A stretch of DNA of 64,000 nucleotides, taken from contig NZ_BPQS01000028.1 of assembly GCF_022179385.1 (NCBI RefSeq), positions 1-64,000 of the forward strand, written 5' to 3'. The notes under the pieces were generated by a model. It made no database searches. It worked only from the letters and a program-made list of their open reading frames with translations, and had not been told where the DNA came from. Made by a program: the position numbers and the translations under genes. The stretch comes from Methylobacterium longum. Its GTDB lineage: Bacteria; Pseudomonadota; Alphaproteobacteria; Rhizobiales; Beijerinckiaceae. Shown piece after piece: positions 26,057 to 35,563 of the stretch (within the stretch, counting starts at the first letter, position 1; each line of letters opens with the position of its first letter).

Positions 26057-27568
26057 ATGGCGGACGGTATCGAGATCGGTTTCGGTCCCCTCGGACAGAG
26101 CGGGCAGGGCCCGGGCGGATCCGGCGATCTCGTCGTCTTCGTCGGTGACGACCTCACCCTGAGTGCTGCGGCCCGCGACGCGCTGGGCGCGGCCGGGTCG
26201 GATCTCGTCGCGCGCGCCGCGGCGTCCGAGAAGTTCAAGGGCCGCTCCCTCAGCGCCTTGAGCCTGCCGGCCCCGTCCGGCGTCAGCGCGGAGCGCCTCG
26301 TGGTGGTCGGCCTCGGTTCGGACAAGGACCGCGCCAAGACCGACTGGCCGGTGCTGGGCGGCTTCACCGCCAGCAAGGTCTCCGGGCGGACCGCTCGGAT
26401 CGTCCTCGACTGGCCGGGTGCATCGGTGACGGCTGCGCAGGCCGGCGAGTTCGCCCTCGGCGCCCGGCTGCGCACGTACACGTTCGACCGCTACAAGACC
26501 AAGAAGAAGCCCGAGGCCGAGGAGAAGGCCGCGACGGCTCTAACCCTCTTGCTGGCCGACCACGGCGCGGCGGCCCGAGAGGGCGACACCGCGCAGAGCC
26601 TCGCGGACGGCGTGATCCTGGCGCGCAACCTCGTGAACGAGCCGCCGAACGTGCTCTTCCCCGAGGAGTTCGCCCGTCGCGCCGCCGAACTCGCCAAGCT
26701 CGGGGTCGAAATCGAGGTCATCGAGCCGGCGCGGATGCGCGAACTGGGCATGGGCGCGTTGCTCGCGGTGGCGCAGGGCTCGGCCCGCGAGCCGCGGATC
26801 GTGATCATGCGCTGGAACGGCGGAACCGCTGGCGAGGCACCCGTGGCCTTCATCGGCAAGGGCGTGATCTTTGATTCCGGCGGCGTCTCGATCAAGCCCG
26901 GCGGCGGCATGGAGGACATGAAGGGTGACATGGGCGGTGCTGCCGCCGTGGTCGGCGCCCTGCATGCCCTGGCGGCCCGCAAGGCGCGCTGCAACGTCGT
27001 GGGCGCCATCGGCATCGTGGAGAACATGCCGGACGGCGGCGCCTACCGCCCCTCCGACATCCTGACGTCGATGTCCGGCCAGACCATCGAGGTGATCAAC
27101 ACCGACGCGGAAGGCCGCCTCGTGCTGGCCGACGTGATCACCCACGTGGTCCGCAGCGCCAAGCCGAAGGCGATCGTCGACCTCGCCACGCTCACGGGCG
27201 CGATCATCGTGGCGCTGGGCCAGGACATCGCCGGCATGTTCTCGAACGATGACGCGCTCGCCGGGAACATCCATGCGGCGGGCGAGGCGACGGGCGAGAA
27301 AGTCTGGCGGATGCCGCTGATCCCCGACTACGACAAGGCGATCGACTCCAAGTTCGCCGACATGAAGAACACCGGCGGCCGTCACGGGGGCGCCGCCACC
27401 GCGGCCTCCTTCATCAAGCGCTACGTCGAGGAGGTGCCGTGGGCCCACCTCGACATCGCCGGCGTCGCGATGTCGTCGAACGCCAGCGAGATCAACCGCA
27501 GCTGGGGCGCCGGCTGGGGGGTGCGCCTCCTCGACCGGCTGGTGCGCGACCACTACGAGGCGCGGTAG
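26057..27568 (+). CDS. pepA: Leucyl aminopeptidase (M17)
   Basis: This 503-residue cytosolic zinc (or manganese) aminopeptidase removes N-terminal residues from peptides and forms hexamers. The M17 metal and catalytic motifs are present: IGKGVIFDSGGVSIKPGGG, EDMKGDMGGAAAV, VIGAIGIVENMPDG-like VVGAIGIVENMPDG, and NTDAEGRLVLAD. The start chosen is ATG 26057 (MADGIEIGFGP); in-frame ATGs from 26012 are less likely. In many relatives pepA is followed by holC; here a membrane protein gene follows instead. Confidence 0.95.
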   Translation: MADGIEIGFGPLGQSGQGPGGSGDLVVFVGDDLTLSAAARDALGAAGSDLVARAAASEKFKGRSLSALSLPAPSGVSAERLVVVGLGSDKDRAKTDWPVLGGFTASKVSGRTARIVLDWPGASVTAAQAGEFALGARLRTYTFDRYKTKKKPEAEEKAATALTLLLADHGAAAREGDTAQSLADGVILARNLVNEPPNVLFPEEFARRAAELAKLGVEIEVIEPARMRELGMGALLAVAQGSAREPRIVIMRWNGGTAGEAPVAFIGKGVIFDSGGVSIKPGGGMEDMKGDMGGAAAVVGALHALAARKARCNVVGAIGIVENMPDGGAYRPSDILTSMSGQTIEVINTDAEGRLVLADVITHVVRSAKPKAIVDLATLTGAIIVALGQDIAGMFSNDDALAGNIHAAGEATGEKVWRMPLIPDYDKAIDSKFADMKNTGGRHGGAATAASFIKRYVEEVPWAHLDIAGVAMSSNASEINRSWGAGWGVRLLDRLVRDHYEAR

Positions 27569-27667
27569 GATCGCGCCGGGTCGTGCGGGTATGCGCACAT
27601 CCCGCATCGGCTCCGATCATCTAACGGTCCCCGCAGCCCCGGGACCCGCTGGGATCCGGAGCGAACG

Positions 27668-28402
27668 ATGAACCGCGCAGGGCTCAGCGCGGTGCCTGAT
27701 CCTGTCGGGACGTCGGTTGCGGCCGCGCCGCGCCGGTGGACGAGCCTCGTCGGGCCGGCATTGCCGGTCCTCGCCATGCTGATCGCCCTGGCCCTGGCCG
27801 CCGCCACGGGCTTCAGCCAGCGCTCCGCACTGCCCGAGGCGGTCGAGCCCTGGATCTTCGGCTATTTCGCCACGCGCTACCCGCTCTTCGCCTTCGCGCT
27901 GATCTACGGCGTCGCGCATCTCGCCCGCGTGGCCGTCGGGCCGGGCCCGGCCTCTATACCGCGCCGGGCGCTGTTCGGGGTCGCAGGTGTCGCCGCACTG
28001 CTGACGGCGGGGCTCTACCCGACCTTCGGCGGCCTCATCCTGCGCGCCGGCTTCGCCACCGGCGGCATGGCGTTCCTGACGCATCAGCCCCTCTGGCTGG
28101 CCTACGGCCTCGGCGCCGGGGTCGCGGCCGGCCTGTTCGGTGCCATCCTCGGCCTGTCCGCCATCGCCACGAACCGGCCGTTTCGACCGCGCCTGCACCG
28201 AATCGGATTTGGCGCTCTCGCCTTCCTGGCTCTCTGGTTCGGCGCCGCCGTGATCGGACTGTCGGATACGGTCGGGTCGGGGCCGTGGCCGCGGCGGGCT
28301 TTCGCGCCGGGCGAGGCGGGCCTCGCCGCCCTCCTGCTCGTCGTCGCGGCTCTGCCACACGTCGCATCGGCGACAGCCCTCCTGCATCGTCGGGAGGCCT
28401 GA
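27668..28402 (+). CDS. Integral membrane protein of unknown function
   Basis: This 244-residue protein has about six hydrophobic segments, for example VGPALPVLAMLIALALAAA and ALFGVAGVAALLTAGLYPTF, and no catalytic motif I can recognise. Its ATG is preceded by GGAG with good spacing. It lies 99 bases after pepA and 99 bases before the acyl-CoA ligase. I cannot assign a family or function. Confidence 0.72.
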   Translation: MNRAGLSAVPDPVGTSVAAAPRRWTSLVGPALPVLAMLIALALAAATGFSQRSALPEAVEPWIFGYFATRYPLFAFALIYGVAHLARVAVGPGPASIPRRALFGVAGVAALLTAGLYPTFGGLILRAGFATGGMAFLTHQPLWLAYGLGAGVAAGLFGAILGLSAIATNRPFRPRLHRIGFGALAFLALWFGAAVIGLSDTVGSGPWPRRAFAPGEAGLAALLLVVAALPHVASATALLHRREA

Positions 28403-28501
28403 CGGCATCGCCTTGCGGGTCAGCGCCCGTTCACGCAGAGTCGGCCCGTACTGCGTTGAGGGACCCGGCCGCCGAGAGCCGCGCCCGTGGGAGGCATCGC
28501 G

Positions 28502-30274
28502 ATGCATGAGGCCAGCGTGATCGGGCACGGCGCTCAGGCGACCACGTCCGGACGGGCGACGGGTTCATCGACGGGTTCATCGACGGGCCGAGGACCGGAG
28601 CGGCCCTGGCTCGCCGCGTACCCGCCCGGTGTTCCGGCGGAGATCGACGTCGCGAAGCTCGGCACCCTCAACGGGCTGTTCGAGGCCAGCATGGCGGCCT
28701 TCGCCGACCGGCCGGCGATGCTGTGCTTCGGCTCGACCATGACCTACGCGACCCTGGGCCAGCACGCCCGCGATCTCGCCGCATGGCTGAAGAGCCAGGG
28801 TCTGGCCAAGGGCGACCGCGTGGCGATCATGCTGCCCAACGTGCCGGCCTACGCGGTGGCGATCTTTGGCGTGCTCCTGGCCGGCGGAACGGTGGTCAAT
28901 ACCAACCCGCTCTACACGCCCCGGGAGCTGACCCAGCAGATCACCGATTCCGGGGCGCGGATCCTCATCGTCCTGGAGAATTTCGGCGCGACCGTCGCCG
29001 CTTCGCTTCCGGGGCTCACCTTGGATCGGGTGCTTCTGGTCGGCCCCGGCGACGGGCTCGGGCTGAAGGGCCACGTCATCACCCTCGCCAGCCGGCACGT
29101 GCGCAAGGCGGTTCCACCATTCCGGCTGCCGGACGGCCTCGCGGTGCCGTTCGCCACCGTGCTGCGCCGCGGCCGCAACCTGCCGCGCGCCGCGGTCCCG
29201 GTCGGGCCCGAGGACCTCGCCTTCCTGCAATACACGGGCGGGACCACCGGCATCGCGAAGGCGGCGATGCTCAGCCACCGCAACATCATGGCGAATGTCG
29301 AGCAGTCGCAGCTCTGGTTCAACTCGAAGGACCCGAGCGTGCAGCGCTGCGCAGTGACGGCGCTGCCGCTCTACCACATCTTCGCGCTCACTGCGTGCTT
29401 CTTCCAGTTCATGCGCAGCGGCGGCTCCTGCCTGCTGATCCCCAATCCGCGCGACTGCGACGGCATGGTGAAGACGCTGAGCCGCACGCCGTTCACCCAC
29501 CTGATGGGCGTGAACACATTGTTCAACGTGCTGATCAACCACCCGCAGATCGCGACGGTCGATTTCTCGAAGCTCGATTTCGTGGTTGGCGGCGGCACGG
29601 CGGTGCAGCGCGCGGTGGCGGAGCGGTGGAAGGCGCTCACCGGCAGCACCATCGTCGAGGGCTACGGCCTCTCGGAAACCTCGCCGGTGGTATCGGCTAA
29701 TCCGCGAAACCTGCGGGACTTCACCGGCACGATCGGCTTTCCACTCCCCTCGACCGAGGTCTCGATCCGCGACGTCGCGGGACAGCCGGTTCCGATCGGT
29801 GAGCCGGGCGAGATCTGCGTGCGGGGTCCGCAGGTCATGCGCGGCTACTGGAACCGGGCGGACGAGACGGCTCGGGCCATGACGGAGGACGGGTTCTTCC
29901 GCACGGGCGACGTCGCCGTCATGCTTCCGGACGGCCAGTTCCGGATTGTCGACCGGATGAAGGACATGATCCTCGTCTCCGGCTTCAACGTGTACCCGAA
30001 CGAGGTCGAGGACGTCCTGGCGACCCACCCGGCCATTCTCGAATGTGCCGTGGTCGGCGCGCCGAGCGAGGAGACCGGCGAGATGGTCGTGGCCCACGTC
30101 GTCCTGAAGGATCCGTCGGTTTCCCTCGACGACCTGCGGGCGCATGCGCGGGCGCAGCTCACCGGCTACAAGGTTCCCCGCCGGGTCGTCCTGCACGACA
30201 CGCTGCCGAAGACCAACGTCGGCAAGGTGCTGCGGCGGATGCTGCGCGACGAGACGCCGCCGGACGCAGCGTAA
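28502..30274 (+). CDS. fadD: Long-chain fatty acid-CoA ligase
   Basis: This 590-residue AMP-forming enzyme activates fatty acids with CoA and ATP. It has the AMP-binding P-loop TGGTTGIAKAAMLSH, the segment VEGYGLSETSPVV, the YWN..DET/FRTGDVAVM block and IKDMILVSGFNVYPNEVED-like KDMILVSGFNVYPNEVED. The C-terminal lysine lies in PKTNVGKVLRR. ATG 28502 follows GGAGG at 28489; a GTG at 28487 is an alternative. Near the N-terminus a 12-base unit is tandemly repeated, giving a TGSSTGSSTG stretch. Confidence 0.92.
   Translation: MHEASVIGHGAQATTSGRATGSSTGSSTGRGPERPWLAAYPPGVPAEIDVAKLGTLNGLFEASMAAFADRPAMLCFGSTMTYATLGQHARDLAAWLKSQGLAKGDRVAIMLPNVPAYAVAIFGVLLAGGTVVNTNPLYTPRELTQQITDSGARILIVLENFGATVAASLPGLTLDRVLLVGPGDGLGLKGHVITLASRHVRKAVPPFRLPDGLAVPFATVLRRGRNLPRAAVPVGPEDLAFLQYTGGTTGIAKAAMLSHRNIMANVEQSQLWFNSKDPSVQRCAVTALPLYHIFALTACFFQFMRSGGSCLLIPNPRDCDGMVKTLSRTPFTHLMGVNTLFNVLINHPQIATVDFSKLDFVVGGGTAVQRAVAERWKALTGSTIVEGYGLSETSPVVSANPRNLRDFTGTIGFPLPSTEVSIRDVAGQPVPIGEPGEICVRGPQVMRGYWNRADETARAMTEDGFFRTGDVAVMLPDGQFRIVDRMKDMILVSGFNVYPNEVEDVLATHPAILECAVVGAPSEETGEMVVAHVVLKDPSVSLDDLRAHARAQLTGYKVPRRVVLHDTLPKTNVGKVLRRMLRDETPPDAA
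28561..28584 (+). repeat. Two exact 12-base tandem repeats in the fadD 5' region
   Basis: GGGTTCATCGAC is repeated twice and followed by GGG. Each copy adds Gly-Ser-Ser-Thr in frame. It lies in a non-conserved N-terminal stretch, so copy-number change would not disrupt the enzyme. Confidence 0.85.
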
Positions 30275-30377
30275 CCGACCGCGGGGGCCAGCCGAAAGAT
30301 AAGGGTGCGGCGCTTGTTCCCGTGTCGGCCGGAGCTGATCTGTGGAATGGCGGCGGGGGGACTCAGGAGAGGCGGCG

Positions 30378-31331
30378 ATGGTGATTAAGCGCAAGCGCGG
30401 ATGGGAGATGCCGGAGCATCTCGCCACGTCCGAGGCCCTGTTCCTGAACCGACGTGTCCTGATCGGCGGCGCGGCCGGCCTCGCGGCGGGCTCCCTCCTC
30501 GGCGGTCGGGCCGCCCTGGCGGCTGCGGGCGACCAGACACTGTACCCGGCCGCACAGAACCCCGCCTATACCCTCGACCGTGCGATCACGCCGGAACGGT
30601 TCAGCGCCGACTACAACAATTTCTACGAGTTCGGCACGTCCAAGACCGTGCTGCCAGCCGCCAACGCGCTCAAGACCCATCCGTGGACGCTCAAGATCGA
30701 CGGGCTCGTGGAAAAGCCGTTCGAGATCGGCGTCGACGACCTGATCCGGAAGGTGGGCCTTGAGGAGCGGCTCTACCGCCATCGCTGCGTCGAAGCATGG
30801 TCCATGGCGGTACCGTGGACCGGCTTCCCGCTTTCGAAGCTCGTGGCGCTGGCCAAGCCGGCATCGGGCGCGAAGTACATCCGCTTCGAGACCTTCATGG
30901 ACAAGGCCATGGCCCCGGGGCAGCGGGCCTTCTTCTATCCCTGGCCCTACACCGAGGGCCTGACGCTCGCCGAGGCCGGCAACGACCTCGCTTTCGTGGT
31001 GACCGGCGTCTACGGCAAGCCGCTGCCGAACCAGTTCGGTGCGCCGATCCGCATCGCCGTGCCGTGGAAATACGGGTTCAAGTCCGCCAAATCGATCGTG
31101 AAGGTGTCATTCACCGCCGACCGACCGAAGACCTTCTGGGAAGGTTTGCAAGCATCCGAGTACGGCTTCTGGGCCAACGTGAACCCGGCCGTGCCCCATC
31201 CCCGCTGGAGCCAAGCGACCGAGCGAGTGCTCGGGACCGATCAGCGCGTGCCGACGCTGATCTATAACGGCTACGGCGAGCAGGTCGCCGGACTCTACAA
31301 GGGGCTTGAGGGCGAGCGGCTTTTCCTCTGA
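30378..31331 (+). CDS. msrP: Protein-methionine-sulfoxide reductase catalytic subunit MsrP
   Basis: This 317-residue periplasmic molybdopterin enzyme (formerly YedY) repairs oxidised methionines in envelope proteins. An N-terminal Tat-type signal is visible (NRRVLIGGAAGLAAGSLLGG). The molybdenum-ligating cysteine lies in HRCVEAWSMAVPW, and PLPNQFGAPIRIAVPWKYGFKSAKSI is typical. ATG 30378 follows AGGAGAGG. The haem membrane partner MsrQ, normally adjacent, is not found beside it; a LysR gene on the other strand follows. Confidence 0.93.
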   Translation: MVIKRKRGWEMPEHLATSEALFLNRRVLIGGAAGLAAGSLLGGRAALAAAGDQTLYPAAQNPAYTLDRAITPERFSADYNNFYEFGTSKTVLPAANALKTHPWTLKIDGLVEKPFEIGVDDLIRKVGLEERLYRHRCVEAWSMAVPWTGFPLSKLVALAKPASGAKYIRFETFMDKAMAPGQRAFFYPWPYTEGLTLAEAGNDLAFVVTGVYGKPLPNQFGAPIRIAVPWKYGFKSAKSIVKVSFTADRPKTFWEGLQASEYGFWANVNPAVPHPRWSQATERVLGTDQRVPTLIYNGYGEQVAGLYKGLEGERLFL

Positions 31332-31556
31332 GGCGACGTTCCGTCGGCGGGACGGTGTCACCGTCAGCACAGGCTCAGCGAACGGCTAGGACGGCGGGAG
31401 GCGGCGCAGGTTCGCGCCGCACGAACTGCTGTGATCCGCGCGCGACGGCGGGCACGGATCCGGTCCTGCCCGTCCTGGGCGGGCCGTCCGACCCGCGCAA
31501 TGCGCCCGCTGCCTTGATCTGAGGAGTGGCGTCCGGCCTTCGGAGAGAAGGTCGCG

Positions 31557-32462
31557 TCAGTAGGTCCAGCGCTGCGCCTTCGAGACCAGGAAGTCCCGGA
31601 ATGCCTGGACCCGCGCCACCGAGCGCATCTCCTCGGCGTAGACGAGATAGCTCTCCAGGCTCGGCATCTCGGTCTCGCGCAGGACCTGCACGAGCTGCTG
31701 GTCGCCGTCGACCGCGTAGTCGGGCAGGATCCCGATCCCGGCTCCCGCCTCCATGGCACGCTGTAGGGCGCCGATGTTATTGACCGTCAGGTGGACGTGC
31801 CGCCGCTCGCGACCGTCGCGGCCCGCATCGGCCAGCCAGTGCGCGGCGAGCAGGTACGACGGTTCGTTGCCGCCGAACGACACGAGGCGGTGATCGTCGA
31901 GATCCTCGATGGTCTTGGGCTCGCCGAATCGCTTGACGTAATCCTGGCTGGCGAAGGCATGGTAATGCACGGTGAACAGCCGGCGCTGGATCAGGTCCGG
32001 CTGAGCGGGCCTGCGCATGCGGATCGCCACGTCCGCCTCGCGCATGGCGAGGTCGAGTTCCTCGTTGGTGAGGATCAGCTCGATGCGCACGTCGGGGTAA
32101 AGGTCAAGGAACTCGCCCACCCGCTGCGACAGCCACGAGGTGCCGAGCCCGACCGTAGTGGTGACCTTCAGGTCCCCGGTCGGCCTCTCCGAGGTCTCCA
32201 CCAGCCGGGCACGGGTGTTCTCCAGGCGCAGCTTCATGTCCCGCGCCGCGCGGAACAGCAGGTCGCCCTGCTCGGTGAGCAATAGCCCCCTCGCGTGGCG
32301 ATGGAACAGCGGCGCCTTGAGTTCGCGCTCGAGGGCGCTGATCTGGCGGCTGACGGCGGACTGACTGAGACCGATGTCGTCGCCGGCCTTCGTGAAGCTG
32401 CCGGCTTCAGCGACGTTCAGGAAGATCCGGATCTTATCCCAATCCAAGGCCAGAACCCCCAC
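31557..32462 (-). CDS. lsrB: LysR-type regulator, LsrB/VtlR-like
   Basis: This 301-residue regulator has an N-terminal winged helix (ALDWDKIRIFLNVAEAGSFT, then LSQSAVSRQISALE) and a LysR substrate-binding domain (VTTTVGLGTSWLSQRV, then NNIGALQRAMEAGAGIGILP). The N-terminal sequence and its place downstream of trxB match LsrB of Sinorhizobium and VtlR of Brucella, which link redox sensing, envelope and small-RNA control. The start is GTG at 32462 or a TTG a few codons later. The effector is unknown. The assignment rests on remembered similarity and synteny. Confidence 0.8.
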   Translation of the reverse strand: MGVLALDWDKIRIFLNVAEAGSFTKAGDDIGLSQSAVSRQISALERELKAPLFHRHARGLLLTEQGDLLFRAARDMKLRLENTRARLVETSERPTGDLKVTTTVGLGTSWLSQRVGEFLDLYPDVRIELILTNEELDLAMREADVAIRMRRPAQPDLIQRRLFTVHYHAFASQDYVKRFGEPKTIEDLDDHRLVSFGGNEPSYLLAAHWLADAGRDGRERRHVHLTVNNIGALQRAMEAGAGIGILPDYAVDGDQQLVQVLRETEMPSLESYLVYAEEMRSVARVQAFRDFLVSKAQRWTY

Positions 32463-32770
32463 CAGCGCAGCCCCTCAGGCCGCGTCCCGGCTTCACCGGC
32501 ACACAGCGTTTCAGGCGGATCGCCGGGCGAACTGCGCGATGTCGACGGCGTATCGCCGCTTCCGACACCGCGCGGGTATGCATGCGCTGCATCCCGGCGC
32601 AGTCAAAACCCCTATGCACACAGCGCATGGTCGGGCGCAAGCACACGGATCGGGAAGTTGTTGAAATACCGGTGCGATTGCACCGGTTGACCACCGCTAT
32701 ACCGACCGCCGCGCGATTGGCGGGGATTTCAGTCCCCCGCCGCGGCGCAAAGCGTCCGGCGGGGCACCGA
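32463..32770. other. Intergenic region between trxB and the LysR gene
   Basis: These 308 bases hold the presumed LysR promoter and one clear hairpin (32669-32688). No convincing ORF is seen. The sequence around 32560-32680 is more AT-rich than its surroundings. Confidence 0.5.
32669..32688 (-). terminator. Hairpin downstream of trxB
   Basis: ACCGGTGC, loop GATT (AATC on the minus strand), GCACCGGT form a perfect 8-bp stem, followed on the minus strand by ATTTCAAC. It may terminate trxB, or form an operator dyad for the LysR gene. The T-run is poor. Confidence 0.4.
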
Positions 32771-33751
32771 TCATTCGGCCGCCGCGGCCTGGACCGGATC
32801 CTCGCCGATTTCGAGGTTGGCCAGGAATTTCTCCGCCTCGAGAGCGGCCATGCAGCCCATGCCCGCCGCCGTGATCGCCTGCCGGTACACGTCGTCGGTG
32901 ACGTCGCCCGCCGCGAAAACGCCGGGGATCTCGGTCTCGGTGGTGCCGGGCCTCACCGACAGGTAGCCGCCGTGACGCATGGGCAATTGACCTTCGAAGA
33001 TTGCGGTGGCCGGCTGATGGCCGATCGCCACGAACACCCCGTCGGCCTTGACCTCGCTGATCTCGCCCGAGCGCGGATCCTTCAGACGCACGTGGGTGAC
33101 GTTCGGCGCGGGCTTCTGCACGCCGCAGATCTCGGCGATCTCCCGGTGCCACAGCACCTCGACGTTCGGGTGCTTGAACAGGCGCTCCTGCAGGATCCGC
33201 TCGGCGCGGAAGCTGTCGCGACGGTGGACCACCGTGACCTTGCTGGCGATGTTGGCCAGGTACAGGGCCTCCTCGACGGCGGTGTTGCCGCCGCCGACCA
33301 CGACCACCTCCCTGCCGCGGAAGAAGAAGCCGTCGCAGGTCGCGCAGGCCGAGACGCCGCCGCCCTGGAACGCGGCCTCGGACGGGATTCCGAGCCACTT
33401 CGCCTGCGCGCCGGTGGCGATGATCAGCGCGTCGCAGGAATAGGTCTCCCCCGAATCAGCCTCCAGCCGGAATGGCCGCTGCTTGAGGTCGACTTTGGTG
33501 ATGTACTCCGAAACGATGCGCGTGCCGACATGTTCGGCCTGCAGCCGCATCTGCTCCATCAGCCAGGGCCCCTGGATCGCCTCGGCAAAGCCAGGATAGT
33601 TCTCGACATCGGTGGTGATCATCAACTGGCCGCCCGGCTGGAAGCCGGAGATCAGCAGCGGCTCGACCATGGCGCGGGCTGCGTAGATCGCCGCCGTATA
33701 ACCGGCGGGTCCCGAACCGACGATCACGAGCTTGGCGTGGGTGTGGGCCAT
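32771..33751 (-). CDS. trxB: Thioredoxin-disulfide reductase
   Basis: This 326-residue flavoprotein reduces thioredoxin with NADPH. FAD motif GSGPAGYTAAIYAARA is at the N-terminus, the redox-active pair is SACATCDGFF near residue 138, the NADPH motif VVGGGNTAVEEALYLA follows, and the C-terminal FAD contact is PGVFAAGDVTDDVYRQAI. Length and order are normal. It lies just upstream of the LsrB-like regulator, a conserved pairing in Hyphomicrobiales, and 14 bases downstream of the ELM1-family gene. Confidence 0.96.
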   Translation of the reverse strand: MAHTHAKLVIVGSGPAGYTAAIYAARAMVEPLLISGFQPGGQLMITTDVENYPGFAEAIQGPWLMEQMRLQAEHVGTRIVSEYITKVDLKQRPFRLEADSGETYSCDALIIATGAQAKWLGIPSEAAFQGGGVSACATCDGFFFRGREVVVVGGGNTAVEEALYLANIASKVTVVHRRDSFRAERILQERLFKHPNVEVLWHREIAEICGVQKPAPNVTHVRLKDPRSGEISEVKADGVFVAIGHQPATAIFEGQLPMRHGGYLSVRPGTTETEIPGVFAAGDVTDDVYRQAITAAGMGCMAALEAEKFLANLEIGEDPVQAAAAE

Positions 33752-33765
33752 CTCTCTCGGACTCC

Positions 33766-34815
33766 TCAGGCCGGCTCGGCCGCGCGGCGCGCAGCATAGG
33801 CGTCCGCGAGCGCCTGCGCGATAACCGGCGTCGCGTCGATCGGCTTGTACGTCAAATCCACCAACTGACCGGTGAACGGTCGCAGGGCTCCGGCGATGGC
33901 CAGCCCGGCGAACATCCGCCGATGCCGGATATAGGTGCGCGGCAGGTCAAACAGCAGGACCGGTGCGCCGGTGGCGACCGCCTCGCTGACCATGTTGGCG
34001 GAATCGGAGGTGACGACGATCGCCTCGGCGAGAGCCAGCATCCCGACGTAGGGATTGTCGCCGGTCCCGTCCCAGAGAAAGCCGCCGGTCTCGGCGGCCA
34101 ACGTCCTCACCGCGTCGCGGAGCGGGTTCGGTGTCCGGCGGGAGATCGTCACCATCAGCCGGCAGCCCCGATCCGCGAGGGCCCGAAGGTCTTCGACCAA
34201 GCGGATCATGTCGGTCTTGCGATAGCTCAGATGGCGGCTGTCGCCGCCGACCAAGACGGCCACCCGCGGTCCGCCGAGCCGCGCGAGCCGGGGGTCGGGG
34301 CGCGCCCTGGCCGCGGCGAGCCGCGCCGCCGTGACGAGGTGCGGCGCCGTCAGCGTCGTGAACACGTTGGGACCGCGCAGGTCGTCGTAATCCGGCACCC
34401 AGATGAAATCCGCGCTGTCCTCGCCGGTGCGCGGATCCTTCAGGAAGGCCGTGAAGGTTCGGCCTCCGGTAGCCCGACGGACGGCGCGAAGATACGGGAC
34501 GGCCCGTCGACCCGAGGCGATCAGGATGTCCGGATAGGGTCCCGACAGGGCGCCATCGCGGCGGCGCGGGCCCTCGCGCGGATCGATCGGCCCCCACGGT
34601 GCCATCCAGCCGAAGGGGCCGGCAGCCGGCACCTGCCGGATCTCGAACGCGAGGCCGAGCGTCTCAGCGAGGCCGACGCACTGGTTCTCGTCGCCCGCCT
34701 TGCCATCGGTGACGATCCAGGCGCGGGCGCGGGACAATTTGGGGAGGCGCTCGATCCCCCGATCCGGGCGGCTGAGTGCAGCGGAACCCGTCTTCGACAC
34801 GTCGATACTTGCCAT
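33766..34815 (-). CDS. ELM1/GtrOC1-family protein
   Basis: This 349-residue protein matches the family named after plant mitochondrial fission protein ELM1 (DUF1022). Typical segments are RAWIVTDGKAGDENQCVGLAE near the N-terminus, VLVGGDSRHLSY in the middle, and AIVVTSDSANMVSEAVATG with a glycosyltransferase-B-like fold. The bacterial members are predicted nucleotide-sugar-dependent transferases, with no activity proven that I know of. It sits directly upstream of trxB and may be cotranscribed. Confidence 0.82.
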   Translation of the reverse strand: MASIDVSKTGSAALSRPDRGIERLPKLSRARAWIVTDGKAGDENQCVGLAETLGLAFEIRQVPAAGPFGWMAPWGPIDPREGPRRRDGALSGPYPDILIASGRRAVPYLRAVRRATGGRTFTAFLKDPRTGEDSADFIWVPDYDDLRGPNVFTTLTAPHLVTAARLAAARARPDPRLARLGGPRVAVLVGGDSRHLSYRKTDMIRLVEDLRALADRGCRLMVTISRRTPNPLRDAVRTLAAETGGFLWDGTGDNPYVGMLALAEAIVVTSDSANMVSEAVATGAPVLLFDLPRTYIRHRRMFAGLAIAGALRPFTGQLVDLTYKPIDATPVIAQALADAYAARRAAEPA

Positions 34816-35058
34816 GCGCCTCGCTCGAGAAACCGGCGACCGGGTCCGTTCGGCCGCCGCGGCATGTCACCAGTGCTTGATCGGTCGGGCCCGTCACGGA
34901 AATCGGACGGCCGTGTCTATCTTGAAATGCCCGCGACGCGCATCCGCATCTCAGGATGGGGACATGGATCCGACGGCCCTGACCAAACGTCGCCACAGCA
35001 TTCCGGTCGGCCGCCCATCCCGGCACGACCTGCGACACCGGAACTCGGCGCAGTCCTT

Positions 35059-35559
35059 CTAGTCCCGCGGCAGGTCCCGCGCGAGCCACTGCGCGTAGAT
35101 GTCCGCGATCGCGGCCAGCCGGCGGTTCTCGAACTGGGGATCGTACCACGCGCCGCCGTAGCTCGACGGCGTCGCGGTCATCTGCGCATGCCGTCCGAGG
35201 ACCTGACCCTTGGGGCCGACGAGCAGTGCCTCGCCTTCGAGATAGTCGGTCTGGAAATTGCCCCCGTAGCCCGGTCGCGCCCCGCTGCCGGCGAAGGGCC
35301 GCAGCGACAGGCTGCTCACCACGACGACCAGACGGGGTCCGCGTCCGCCGATCCGGCCGGCGAAGCTCTTCCGCAAGGCCTCGGTCAGATCGGCCGCGAG
35401 GGCATCGGCCTGGACGCCAGCGCCCTTCTCCAGGAGCGGCCGCACGTCGACCCGGATATCGGAGAAGTAAGCCGTCGCCGGGAAGTCGCTCGCCGCCGCG
35501 GACCCCGCGACGGCGCCGAGAAGCAGGCCGGCAAAGCGGCCCCAGGCACGTGGCCGCAT
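35059..35559 (-). CDS. Secreted or lipoprotein-like protein of unknown function
   Basis: This 166-residue protein begins with a probable signal peptide (MRPRAWGRFAGLLLGAVAGSAAA). The mature part contains FSDIRVDVRPLLEKGAG and LVVVVSSLSLRPFAG, and resembles a soluble periplasmic domain with alternating beta strands. I do not recognise the family. Start choice: ATG 35559 gives a clean signal peptide; ATG 35574 would overlap the greA stop by a few codons. It follows greA on the same strand and is probably cotranscribed. Confidence 0.68.
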   Translation of the reverse strand: MRPRAWGRFAGLLLGAVAGSAAASDFPATAYFSDIRVDVRPLLEKGAGVQADALAADLTEALRKSFAGRIGGRGPRLVVVVSSLSLRPFAGSGARPGYGGNFQTDYLEGEALLVGPKGQVLGRHAQMTATPSSYGGAWYDPQFENRRLAAIADIYAQWLARDLPRD

Positions 35560-35563
35560 CGGC

